NCBI GenBank assembly: GCA_024635865.1 | Contig: JAGXIB010000184.1 | Span: 1-43,222 of the forward strand | From: Flavobacteriales bacterium | GTDB taxonomy: Bacteria; Bacteroidota; Bacteroidia; Flavobacteriales_D; Parvicellaceae | Length of the DNA: 43,222 bases | Reading direction: 5' to 3' | Shown here: piece by piece, positions 8,229-15,255 of the stretch | How positions within the stretch are numbered: the first letter of the stretch is position 1 | How the letters are laid out: each line of letters begins with the position of its first letter | Translations under genes and position numbers: made by a program | Notes under the pieces: model-generated | The model's database searches: none | What the model saw: the letters and a program-made list of their open reading frames with translations, nothing else | What the model was told of the DNA's origin: nothing

Positions 8229-9458
8229 TTACCTAGGATAACACAAAAAGTATTTCTTTACTGGCTTTGTTAATGCTTGAATGTTAAAGTTGTCGCTTGC
8301 TTCTGTAATGTCTAAGACTTTTCCGGATTTAAAAATGATATTAATGGAGTCACTATGAGCATCATAGGCATTGTTTACAATTTCGTCAGTAAAGACAAAA
8401 TAGGAAGCTTCCTTATAAGAGATTCCAAGTTTTTCAGCTATCTTTTGTTTATGTTGTTCTATCTCTTCAGTTTTAAATTTCTCTTTTTGAATAGAAACTT
8501 TCAAAAGTTTTCTATCTGTTATCATGGTTGCTAACAATGAAAGTATTTTGTCTTCATGGCTTGTCCAAACCTTAATTGCTCCTAAAATATCATAATCATC
8601 TAGTTGAGAAAAAGCATGTAATATTTCTTTTTTCTCAAAATCTTCTTTAGAGATGTCAGCATATAAAAACACTTTAAAAGCTGGGCTACAAAACAAATCA
8701 ACCCCTGACTTAGCAAGCTCTTTTGCTCTCTCCAACGCTTTTACCAATAAAAATTCGGCACTTATGACTGTTTTATGTAAATAAACTTGCCAGTACATTA
8801 AACGACGAGCAACAATAAACTTTTCTATCGAGTAAATTCCTTTTTCCTGTATAACCAGTTCGTCATTAACAATGTCTAGCATTTTAATAATTCGTTGGTT
8901 GCTTACCACACCTTCCGAAACTCCGGTATAAAAACTATCTCTTTTAAGGTAATCTAAACGATCCATGTCCAATTGACTAGAAACGAGTTGATGTAAGAAT
9001 TTTTTTGGATAATTATTAGTAAAAATTTCGATTGCTGTGTCTAATTGTCCATTAAACTCTTTATTTAAATGTTGCATAAAGATCAAAGACAGCTCTTCAT
9101 GATGCACTCCTTTAGCTATGGATTGTTCAAGGGCATGAGAATAAGGGCCGTGGCCAATATCGTGAAGTAAAATAGCCAACGTAACTCCTTTAGCTTCATC
9201 TTCAGTAATCTCATGGCCTTTAGAGCGCAATGTTTCTATTGCTTGTTGCATTAAATTAGTACAACCCAGCACATGATGAAAGCGAGTGTGTAAAGCACCA
9301 GGGTAAACTAAATGAGACAAGCCCAACTGTTTTATTCTCCTTAAGCGTTGAAAATAGGGGTGGTCAATTATGTCTAAAATTAATTCGTAAGGAACTGAGA
9401 TAAACCCATAAACAGGATCATTAAAAATCTTTTTTTTATTGGTTAAAATACGCGTCAT
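8229..9458 (-). CDS. HD-domain phosphohydrolase (SAMHD1/dGTPase-like family)
   Basis: A 409-residue cytoplasmic protein of the HD superfamily branch related to dGTPases and SAMHD1. Near the N-terminus are the family motif HPYFQRLRRIKQLG (33-46) and HTRFHHVLG (57-65). The metal-binding HD pair is H99-D100 in LLHDIGHGPYSH, and a later conserved segment has DMDRLDYLKRD. A dNTP- or nucleotide-hydrolysing role is the family expectation, but the substrate of this group is not established. It is monocistronic. A -7 box lies 26 nt upstream, in a region shared divergently with the lipoprotein gene at 9578. Confidence 0.88.
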   Translation of the reverse strand: MTRILTNKKKIFNDPVYGFISVPYELILDIIDHPYFQRLRRIKQLGLSHLVYPGALHTRFHHVLGCTNLMQQAIETLRSKGHEITEDEAKGVTLAILLHDIGHGPYSHALEQSIAKGVHHEELSLIFMQHLNKEFNGQLDTAIEIFTNNYPKKFLHQLVSSQLDMDRLDYLKRDSFYTGVSEGVVSNQRIIKMLDIVNDELVIQEKGIYSIEKFIVARRLMYWQVYLHKTVISAEFLLVKALERAKELAKSGVDLFCSPAFKVFLYADISKEDFEKKEILHAFSQLDDYDILGAIKVWTSHEDKILSLLATMITDRKLLKVSIQKEKFKTEEIEQHKQKIAEKLGISYKEASYFVFTDEIVNNAYDAHSDSINIIFKSGKVLDITEASDNFNIQALTKPVKKYFLCYPR

Positions 9459-9483
9459 AAATCCAAATCTTTTATTCTGTTTA

Positions 9484-9491
9484 CAAACATA
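9484..9491 (-). promoter_or_regulatory. -7 promoter box for the HD phosphohydrolase gene
   Basis: On the minus strand TATGTTTG is an exact TAnnTTTG match, 25 nt before the ATG at 9458. A good -33 TTTG is not evident. It is paired divergently with the promoter at 9516-9546. Confidence 0.45.
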
Positions 9492-9515
9492 ACTATTTTG
9501 CGAGTTGAGAAATCG

Positions 9516-9546
9516 TTTTTTTATTGAAACATTTCGGTTATATTTG
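9516..9546 (+). promoter_or_regulatory. Bacteroidota-type promoter for the lipoprotein gene at 9578
   Basis: TATATTTG (9539-9546) is an exact TAnnTTTG match, with a TTTT (9516-9519) 19 nt upstream. The expected transcript start near 9552 lies after an in-frame ATG at 9524. This favours the downstream ATG at 9578 as the true start. Confidence 0.6.
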
Positions 9547-9577
9547 TAATAATCTCAATAGAATAAACAGAAACAGA

Positions 9578-10192
9578 ATGAAAAAAATTATAATTGCATT
9601 AGCGATCTCTTCTTTATTTATAGCTTGTGGGAGCGAGAAAGAAGAAACTGTAGAAAACCAAGAAGATAAAGTTTTGGAAGATGATTCACAAGAAAAACCG
9701 ATTGACTTTAGTGAGCTTAGAGAGTTTCCTATGAGTGATTATGATTTGGAAGCAGTTTTGTTTATCCCTCAAAAACACTATATAGATGGAGATGAGAATG
9801 ATCAGCTAGAAGAACCTCTTATTGATCATGCAGAAGGAGAAGCTTTTTGGGATTTATCGATGCGATCTGATAAAAACTGGAAAATTACAGTTGAAGATTG
9901 GGCAGATGTAGAAAAGTCAATCGCATTAGAAAAGGAAATTCATAAAGAAACAGCTGAGGTTTATGATTATAACTACATAGAAGAGGGAGAAGATTATTTA
10001 TTGTACCAAAGAGCTTTAACTACTGGAGGTACAACCATGGATGAAAAGACAGCATCTAAATTACCTAACTTTCATTTTGTGGTTGTTAAAAAGATAAACG
10101 GAACATACATTACCATAAAGAGTAATGACCTAGGAGAGTTTAGAAAAATTAGTGTAGAAAAGATGATGAATGCTGCTAGGGCAATGAAGTAG
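9578..10192 (+). CDS. exported lipoprotein, unknown function
   Basis: A 204-residue protein when started at 9578. The frame is open to an ATG at 9524, but the 9578 ATG directly gives a lipoprotein signal (MKKIIIALAISSLFIAC, acylated Cys17) and lies after the likely promoter. The mature protein begins with an acidic Glu-rich linker (about 20-45). A mixed alpha/beta domain follows with no motif I recognise (YDLEAVLFIPQ, DNWKITVEDW-like segments, HFVVVKKING). It would sit in the inner or outer membrane facing the periplasm. It is followed 9 nt later by a second lipoprotein gene, so the two are probably one transcript. Confidence 0.75.
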   Translation: MKKIIIALAISSLFIACGSEKEETVENQEDKVLEDDSQEKPIDFSELREFPMSDYDLEAVLFIPQKHYIDGDENDQLEEPLIDHAEGEAFWDLSMRSDKNWKITVEDWADVEKSIALEKEIHKETAEVYDYNYIEEGEDYLLYQRALTTGGTTMDEKTASKLPNFHFVVVKKINGTYITIKSNDLGEFRKISVEKMMNAARAMK

Positions 10193-10201
10193 GGATTCTA
10201 A

Positions 10202-10566
10202 ATGAAAAGTATCATTCATTTATTGATTACTTTAATCTTTTTTGGATTTCTGAATGCTTGCGAAAGCAAACGGCTACAACTAAAGCTGAAAAAGAAAAAG
10301 CTGCTTTATTCGATTCAAAAGCCGAGAGAATGAAAGAGTTAGGCCTTGTAATGGGGACGATAAAAGATTTTTCTAATGAACAGGGTTGTGGTTTTCTAAT
10401 TGTACTAAAAGAAACAGAGCAGGTTTTACAACCATTTAAGCCATTAGATTTAGCATTTCAAAAAGAAGGGTTAATTATTTGGATAAAGTACAGGCCTGTT
10501 CGACCAATTGCTCCAACTTGTAAGAAAGGAATTCCAATTGATATTGAGAAAATAGAAGAGGCTTAA
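10202..10566 (+). pseudogene. small lipoprotein gene with an apparent frameshift
   Basis: The ATG at 10202 opens a textbook lipoprotein signal (MKSIIHLLITLIFFGFLNAC, Cys20). That frame turns into basic low-complexity sequence and stops at 10331-10333 after 43 residues. Another frame overlaps it from about 10258 and runs to 10566. This second frame has no ATG upstream but encodes a plausible conserved domain (VMGTIKDFSNEQGCGFLIVL, then CKKGIPIDIEKIEE). Joining the two near 10262-10275 by a one-base shift gives a roughly 120-residue lipoprotein, of a type I recall from other Bacteroidota. Either one base has been lost (mutation or assembly error) or the gene is decaying. A classic slippery heptamer is not present. 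The end is 1 nt from the convergent SDR gene. Confidence 0.6.
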
Positions 10567-10567
10567 C

Positions 10568-11332
10568 CTATTGCTTTTCTTGAATAAAATCTCTAATGTC
10601 ATACAGTTCTCCTCCAACAGTTTTATTACTAGGCAACAGTTCTAACAACTTATGTGCAACAAAATTTGGTGGCAATAATTGACCATTCTCTTTTAAGTCA
10701 ATAAAACGATTGACTGAATTAAATGTTTCTTTTGGAGTTTTCCTAATCGTTACTTGCATATTAGTATCTACAACACCAGGGGCAAAAGAAATTACTTTTA
10801 CAGGGTGTTTTTCTAGTTCTTGTTCCACCCCAATACAAGCAGTAAATAAATCTAGCCCAGCTTTTGCAGCACAGTAAGATGCCCAACCCGCATATGGTTT
10901 TCTTCCTGCACCAGAAGAGATATTCAAGATGAACTTTTGAATGGGAGAAGATTGTGTGACTCTTATAAAATGTTCAGCAATTTGAATGGGAGCTTTTAGA
11001 TTCGTATCAATACTATTGCTAATATCAATTGAGTTATTTGTTCCTACATTTCCTATAGGCTGAATAGTTCCGGCATTATTAATTAACGTAATAGAGTTCA
11101 GAGAAGCTAATTCTATTGCTTCAAAAAGAGTTTTTAATGTTTGATTTAGTTGCTCTTCATTAGCTAAGTCACAGTTATAGTGGTGAAAATTCTCGTGTTT
11201 TTTTAATGCCTTAATTGATTCATTTTCTTTTCTAGAAATCGAACAAAGCAGCTTGCCTTGCTCCAATAATTGTTGAGCAAAAGCTAATCCAAGTCCGCTA
11301 GAAGTTCCAGTAATAATGTAATAATCATTCAT
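10568..11332 (-). CDS. short-chain dehydrogenase/reductase
   Basis: A 254-residue classical SDR with a Rossmann fold. The dinucleotide-binding motif is TGTSSGLG (8-15), the structural motif NNAG is at 85-88, and the catalytic residues are S139/S140, Y153 and K157 (YCAAK). The CSISR segment after beta-2 suggests NADP(H) preference. The overall pattern resembles the sepiapterin reductase/benzil reductase branch, but the natural substrate is unknown. It starts 1 nt after the DUF4199 gene, as the last gene of the purF operon. Its stop is 1 nt from the stop of the convergent lipoprotein gene. Confidence 0.9.
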   Translation of the reverse strand: MNDYYIITGTSSGLGLAFAQQLLEQGKLLCSISRKENESIKALKKHENFHHYNCDLANEEQLNQTLKTLFEAIELASLNSITLINNAGTIQPIGNVGTNNSIDISNSIDTNLKAPIQIAEHFIRVTQSSPIQKFILNISSGAGRKPYAGWASYCAAKAGLDLFTACIGVEQELEKHPVKVISFAPGVVDTNMQVTIRKTPKETFNSVNRFIDLKENGQLLPPNFVAHKLLELLPSNKTVGGELYDIRDFIQEKQ

Positions 11333-11333
11333 T

Positions 11334-11912
11334 CTAAAATAATTTAGCGAGTACCAACCTATTTAATCCAGTAATTACAAATGTGTAAACCATTCCTAAA
11401 AGGATTAAAGAAAATAAAGTCATAGGGATAATGTTTTTAAAAGAAGGGGTTAAAACCATTTCAATGGCTGCTTCATTCGTATCTCTAAGGTCTTCAATAG
11501 ACTTTCCTTCATACATTTCAGGAGCGGCCTCCATTTTCAACTTAGCTTGTTCTTCAAAATTTTCATGTTGTGTTCGTTCCAAATGTTGTTGTGCTCTTAT
11601 TTTAGAGTATTCAGGATCGATCCAATTGTAATAAGAAAAAACAAACAAAGAGATCATTACTGCGTAAGTACTTACTGTTCTTAATCCGGATTTAATATCG
11701 TGCAGTAGACTAACACCTTTACCGTCTTGTAACTTTCTGTTATATTCACTTAAGATACTATATGCAACAGCGATAAGAAGAATTAGCGTATTAACCCCAA
11801 AAGCAATAACATGTACGTTTTCATTGTGATTATAACCTAAAAAGACAATAGCTAATTCAAACACCATGTAAATGATAGCTGCTACAATCCCTATTTTATA
11901 AGTTCTATTCAT
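11334..11912 (-). CDS. DUF4199-family membrane protein
   Basis: A 192-residue protein with four predicted membrane segments (about 8-28, 34-53, 78-97 and 163-185). A charged extracytoplasmic loop between the third and fourth (about 105-155) is rich in Glu and Lys. This layout, and the second-to-third loop with KSGLRTVSTYAV, fit DUF4199, a Bacteroidota family of unknown function. It lies between purF (3 nt upstream) and the SDR gene (1 nt downstream), so it is cotranscribed with both. Confidence 0.8.
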   Translation of the reverse strand: MNRTYKIGIVAAIIYMVFELAIVFLGYNHNENVHVIAFGVNTLILLIAVAYSILSEYNRKLQDGKGVSLLHDIKSGLRTVSTYAVMISLFVFSYYNWIDPEYSKIRAQQHLERTQHENFEEQAKLKMEAAPEMYEGKSIEDLRDTNEAAIEMVLTPSFKNIIPMTLFSLILLGMVYTFVITGLNRLVLAKLF

Positions 11913-11915
11913 GTT

Positions 11916-13817
11916 TTAATAAGCTCTAACATTTTTACCTTCCACATAATTAATAAAAGCTTGGTTTACCACTTTGTTTCCGCCTGGAGTTGGGTAGTTT
12001 CCTGTGAAATACCAGTCTCCAGTATTGTTAGGGACTGCTTTATGCAAGTCATTAACAGACTGGTAGATAATAGTTACCTCTGCATTAATGTCTTTATGGG
12101 TTAACAGCTCAGCAATTTTATTGCTAATCTGCTCATCTGTAAAAGGGATATAAATTTCTTTTACATAATTAACGATCTCCTCTTTTGGCAATCCAACTTG
12201 AGCTTTAGATTTTTGATAGACTTCTTGTATTATATTTTCTTTTCCTTGATCTTTTAGTAAAGCAATGGCTGCTTGAAAAGCAATAAAGTCTCCTAACTTA
12301 GCCATGTCTATTCCATAACAATCAGGGTAACGAATTTGAGGAGCAGATGAAACGACAACAATTTTCTTTGGTTCTAAACGGTCTAAGATACGAATGACAC
12401 TCTGTTTTAAAGTTGTACCACGAACAATAGAATCATCTAGAACAACAAGGTTGTCTTCTCCTCTTCTCACAGAGCCATAAGTAATGTCGTAGATGTGAGC
12501 AACCATATCATCTCTTGCATCATCTTGGGTAATAAAAGTTCTTAGTTTAGCATCTTTAACCATTACTTTATCTACTCGTGTTTTCATAGACAAAATCTCG
12601 GTCAAATCTTCATCACTTGGCTTCTCTCCCAATGCTTTGATTTTACTTAACTTAACTTTGTTAAGGTGGTCTTCTGTAGCCTTTAGCATTCCGTAATAAG
12701 CCGTCTCTGCAGTATTTGGAATAAAAGAAAAAACAGAGTTTTTTAAATCATAATCTATAGCTTCTAATACTTTAGGGGTTACTAATCGCCCTAGCTCTAG
12801 TCGCTCTTGATAAATGTCTTTGTCTGTCCCCCTAGAAAAATAAATACGCTCGAAGGAGCATTGTTTTTCTTCTAACTTAGGCTTGACACTCTTCTCAGTA
12901 ACAGGGCCATATTTTGGGATTAATAATGCACTTCCAGGAGTAACCTCTTTAATTTCCTCCCACTTAATGTTAAAAGCAGTTTGAATAATTGGACGTTCAG
13001 AAGCGACTACGGTAACCTCATCATCATCGTACCAAAAAGCAGGACGAATTCCATTAGGGTCTCTCAAGACAAAAGCATCACCATGGCCTAGCAATCCTGC
13101 CATTGCATAACCTCCATCCCAATCTATAGCAGATTGTTCTAATATTTTTTGTAGGTCTATATTTTTAGCTATTAGTTCAGAAATCTCTACATAGCTCTTT
13201 CCTTCTGCTTTGTATTTTTCAAATAATTGCTGATTAGCATCATCTAAATAGTGGCCTATTTTTTCTAAAACAGTTACCGTATCAGACTTTTCCTTTGGGT
13301 GTTGCCCAATGTTGACTAAAAGGCCAAACAACTCATCAACATTAGTTAAATTAAAGTTTCCGGCAAGCGCTAAGTTTTTTGTCATCCAATTATTGGTTCT
13401 TAAAAATGGGTGACAATTTTCAATGCTGTTTTTCCCGAAAGTTCCATAACGTAAATGACCTAAAAATAACTCTCCGGTAAAGGCTTCGTTCTGTTTTAAC
13501 CACTGAACATCATTTAACTTTTCGGGGTCACTTAGCTCCAACTCTTTAAACCGTTTATTGACATAAGAAAATAAATCTTGAATTGGTTTTTGAGCAATAC
13601 TTCGATGGCGACTAATGTAACGCGTTCCGGGCGCCATATCAAACTTAATGTTTGCAATTCCAGCGCCATCTTGCCCACGATTATGTTGCTTTTCCATTAG
13701 CAAGTACATTTTGTTTATTCCATAAAAAGCCGTTCCGTATTTTTTATGGTAAAACTCAAGTGGTTTCTTAAGCCTAAGAAGTGCAATTCCACATTCGTGT
13801 TGTATAGCGTCGCTCAT
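11916..13817 (-). CDS. purF: amidophosphoribosyltransferase, long Bacteroidota form
   Basis: A 633-residue protein, longer than the roughly 500 residues of typical PurF. It catalyses the first committed step of purine synthesis: glutamine plus PRPP to phosphoribosylamine. The N-terminal Ntn glutaminase domain has its nucleophile at C9 (HECGIALL), implying removal of an 8-residue leader, and HNRGQDGAG (45-53). The phosphoribosyltransferase domain has the PRPP loop VVLDDSIVRGTTL (458-470). Extra sequence around 180-230 and 380-430 accounts for the added length. PurM lies elsewhere in the window (36437). The -7 promoter box is only 5 nt from the ATG, so the mRNA may be leaderless. Confidence 0.92.
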   Translation of the reverse strand: MSDAIQHECGIALLRLKKPLEFYHKKYGTAFYGINKMYLLMEKQHNRGQDGAGIANIKFDMAPGTRYISRHRSIAQKPIQDLFSYVNKRFKELELSDPEKLNDVQWLKQNEAFTGELFLGHLRYGTFGKNSIENCHPFLRTNNWMTKNLALAGNFNLTNVDELFGLLVNIGQHPKEKSDTVTVLEKIGHYLDDANQQLFEKYKAEGKSYVEISELIAKNIDLQKILEQSAIDWDGGYAMAGLLGHGDAFVLRDPNGIRPAFWYDDDEVTVVASERPIIQTAFNIKWEEIKEVTPGSALLIPKYGPVTEKSVKPKLEEKQCSFERIYFSRGTDKDIYQERLELGRLVTPKVLEAIDYDLKNSVFSFIPNTAETAYYGMLKATEDHLNKVKLSKIKALGEKPSDEDLTEILSMKTRVDKVMVKDAKLRTFITQDDARDDMVAHIYDITYGSVRRGEDNLVVLDDSIVRGTTLKQSVIRILDRLEPKKIVVVSSAPQIRYPDCYGIDMAKLGDFIAFQAAIALLKDQGKENIIQEVYQKSKAQVGLPKEEIVNYVKEIYIPFTDEQISNKIAELLTHKDINAEVTIIYQSVNDLHKAVPNNTGDWYFTGNYPTPGGNKVVNQAFINYVEGKNVRAY

Positions 13818-13822
13818 ACCAA

Positions 13823-13830
13823 CAAAGATA
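13823..13830 (-). promoter_or_regulatory. -7 box abutting the purF start codon
   Basis: On the minus strand TATCTTTG is an exact TAnnTTTG match ending 5 nt before the purF ATG (13817). No TTTG stands at the usual -33 distance. If used, transcription would start at or next to the ATG. Confidence 0.4.
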
Positions 13831-13899
13831 ATATAGTTTGTTGGATAAGTATTTTTATTTAGAAAGAAAATACGGTATCAAATAGAAAGATTTAAGCGT

Positions 13900-14919
13900 T
13901 TATTTTTTAGGAGCTATAATAGAGTCAGGCTTAACCTCTTCTAAAAGCAAAGGATCAGGTTTTATGGGTTGCTCATGCCAAATCATTTCTGCCTTTCCTG
14001 TTTCTTTGTTTAGAGTATAACTTTCAGCCCAAAAGTACCCATCATTAGACTTATGACTTACCAATAGTTCATATTCTTTAACTGTAACAGCTTTAATTGT
14101 AATATCAGCTTTTGATCCATACTTATTTCTAAACTTTATTAATTTTCTTTTATTAGCCTTGTTTTTCTCTAACAGTATATATTCATCAATAGTCATTACG
14201 TTTGAAGGCTCCATAATTAAATCTTTTTTTTCTTCTAGTGTTGATTCCAATTTTTTAATTTCCTTATAACTATCTTCCTCATTGGTAATAGGGTTTGGTT
14301 CTATTGAAGCAGAGAACTCATCATACTTCACTCCTGATTTTTTATTTAACAGATAATACCATTCATAGCTATCATCCATGTATTCTGATACAGAGTAATA
14401 ACTTCCTTTATTTAAAATAACTAAGCTAATATTAGGGAATAGACTTTCTATATGTTTCTCTAATTCTTCAGGGCTTTGATTTCTACTTTTGGCTACTGCT
14501 TCAATTGCTGTTTTTCGATCAGTAGGTTTTACTTCAATAGTCTTATTTGTTGCAGTGTTTTCTAACTCTTTCTTTGTTTCTATTGATGAAATGGTGTTTG
14601 AATTAATAACTCCAGTAATTAAATTTACTGAAGCTCCTGATATTATAGTTGAGTTTTGAGGAACGTAGATGAGGTCATTGATTCTAAACAAAACAAAAGC
14701 ATCATTCTTGTTGACTAAAATCCGAGTAAGGTTAGGGTTAAACAGAGGGTAGTTTAAAGCTGCTTCATCTAGAAGTTTTTGAGCTGCTTCTATTATCTCT
14801 GCTCTGCTTTTTGTATGTATTTCTTTTACTGTCATTGTTTGTGCCGTTGACTTTTTATTAAAACCCAAAGAAGCGATTATCGACATTAAACTCATTGTTA
14901 TTATTGTTTTTACTCGCAT
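13900..14919 (-). CDS. exported protein with three related modules, unknown function
   Basis: A 339-residue protein with a signal peptide (about 1-26, ending STAQ). After it I see three units of roughly 70 residues, at about 33-110, 130-205 and 240-320. Each has a helical start (SRAEIIEAAQK, DRKTAIEAVAK, TIDEYILLEKNK) followed by strands. Each ends in a turn of the type N-x-x-[TS]-G (NLITGVI, LNKKSGVKY, LNKETGKAEM). Units two and three also share a W/Y pattern before the turn. The helix-then-strands pattern recalls PepSY-like periplasmic domains, but this is only an impression. It probably has its own transcription unit, 82 nt before purF. Confidence 0.65.
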   Translation of the reverse strand: MRVKTIITMSLMSIIASLGFNKKSTAQTMTVKEIHTKSRAEIIEAAQKLLDEAALNYPLFNPNLTRILVNKNDAFVLFRINDLIYVPQNSTIISGASVNLITGVINSNTISSIETKKELENTATNKTIEVKPTDRKTAIEAVAKSRNQSPEELEKHIESLFPNISLVILNKGSYYSVSEYMDDSYEWYYLLNKKSGVKYDEFSASIEPNPITNEEDSYKEIKKLESTLEEKKDLIMEPSNVMTIDEYILLEKNKANKRKLIKFRNKYGSKADITIKAVTVKEYELLVSHKSNDGYFWAESYTLNKETGKAEMIWHEQPIKPDPLLLEEVKPDSIIAPKK

Positions 14920-14993
14920 TTTAATTTGTTTTATATAGAATATACTCTTTATAAATAAAAAGGTTCATTTTTAGTTCTAAACTATTGAAGTCT

Positions 14994-15046
14994 CAAGTCG
15001 ATTCATGTCAAAAACTTGGTAGTAAAAGAGCTCAAATATCGACTTG
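14994..15046. repeat. 9-bp inverted repeat in the 336-nt intergenic region
   Basis: CAAGTCGAT (14994-15002) and ATCGACTTG (15038-15046) are perfect reverse complements separated by 35 nt. There is no T-run to suggest a terminator. The wider gap 14920-15255 otherwise holds only a weak small ORF and a possible promoter for the downstream gene. Confidence 0.5.
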
Positions 15047-15200
15047 CACTTCTCTCACAATCAGCAAATAATATTTTCTGTTTTTTATTAAGGTTTCTAA
15101 CTCTATGATTTTTGAGTTTTTCATATTGTCTTCTTTCCTTTAAGTGTAACAACTTTTTAAAAGTAACCTTCTTTTTAAGAATAAATAAAATTATCTTCAT
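15003..15200 (-). CDS. possible small basic protein (doubtful)
   Basis: An ORF of 65 codons starts at the ATG at 15200 (an in-frame ATG further upstream at 15254 is possible). The product is very basic (KKKVTFKKLLHLKERRQYEK) with a short hydrophobic start (MKIILFIL) and has no family I recognise. A TATATTTT sequence at 15214-15221 (minus) could serve as a -7 box. The C-terminal part overlaps the 9-bp inverted repeat. It fills an otherwise empty gap and may be a chance ORF in AT-rich DNA. Confidence 0.25.
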   Translation of the reverse strand: MKIILFILKKKVTFKKLLHLKERRQYEKLKNHRVRNLNKKQKILFADCERSASRYLSSFTTKFLT

Positions 15201-15205
15201 ATTTG
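15173..15205 (+). promoter_or_regulatory. possible promoter for the DUF547-barrel gene
   Basis: CATATTTG (15198-15205) differs from TAnnTTTG only at the first base. TTTT (15173-15176) lies 21 nt upstream. A start near 15211 would support the ATG at 15256 rather than the longer open frame beginning at 15112. Confidence 0.4.
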
Positions 15206-15255
15206 TAAGGGTTAAAATATACTTCCGTCTTAAGAATAACGATAATATTGCCATA

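Noticed and set aside
10258-10280. Programmed -1 frameshifting in the small lipoprotein gene
   Set aside because: No X-XXY-YYZ heptamer is in the right frame and no downstream pseudoknot is evident. A lost base is simpler.
15112-15255. Longer N-terminus for the DUF547-barrel protein
   Set aside because: The extra 48 residues are basic and low complexity. Only the ATG at 15256 yields a signal peptide, and the likely promoter lies at 15198-15205, downstream of 15112.
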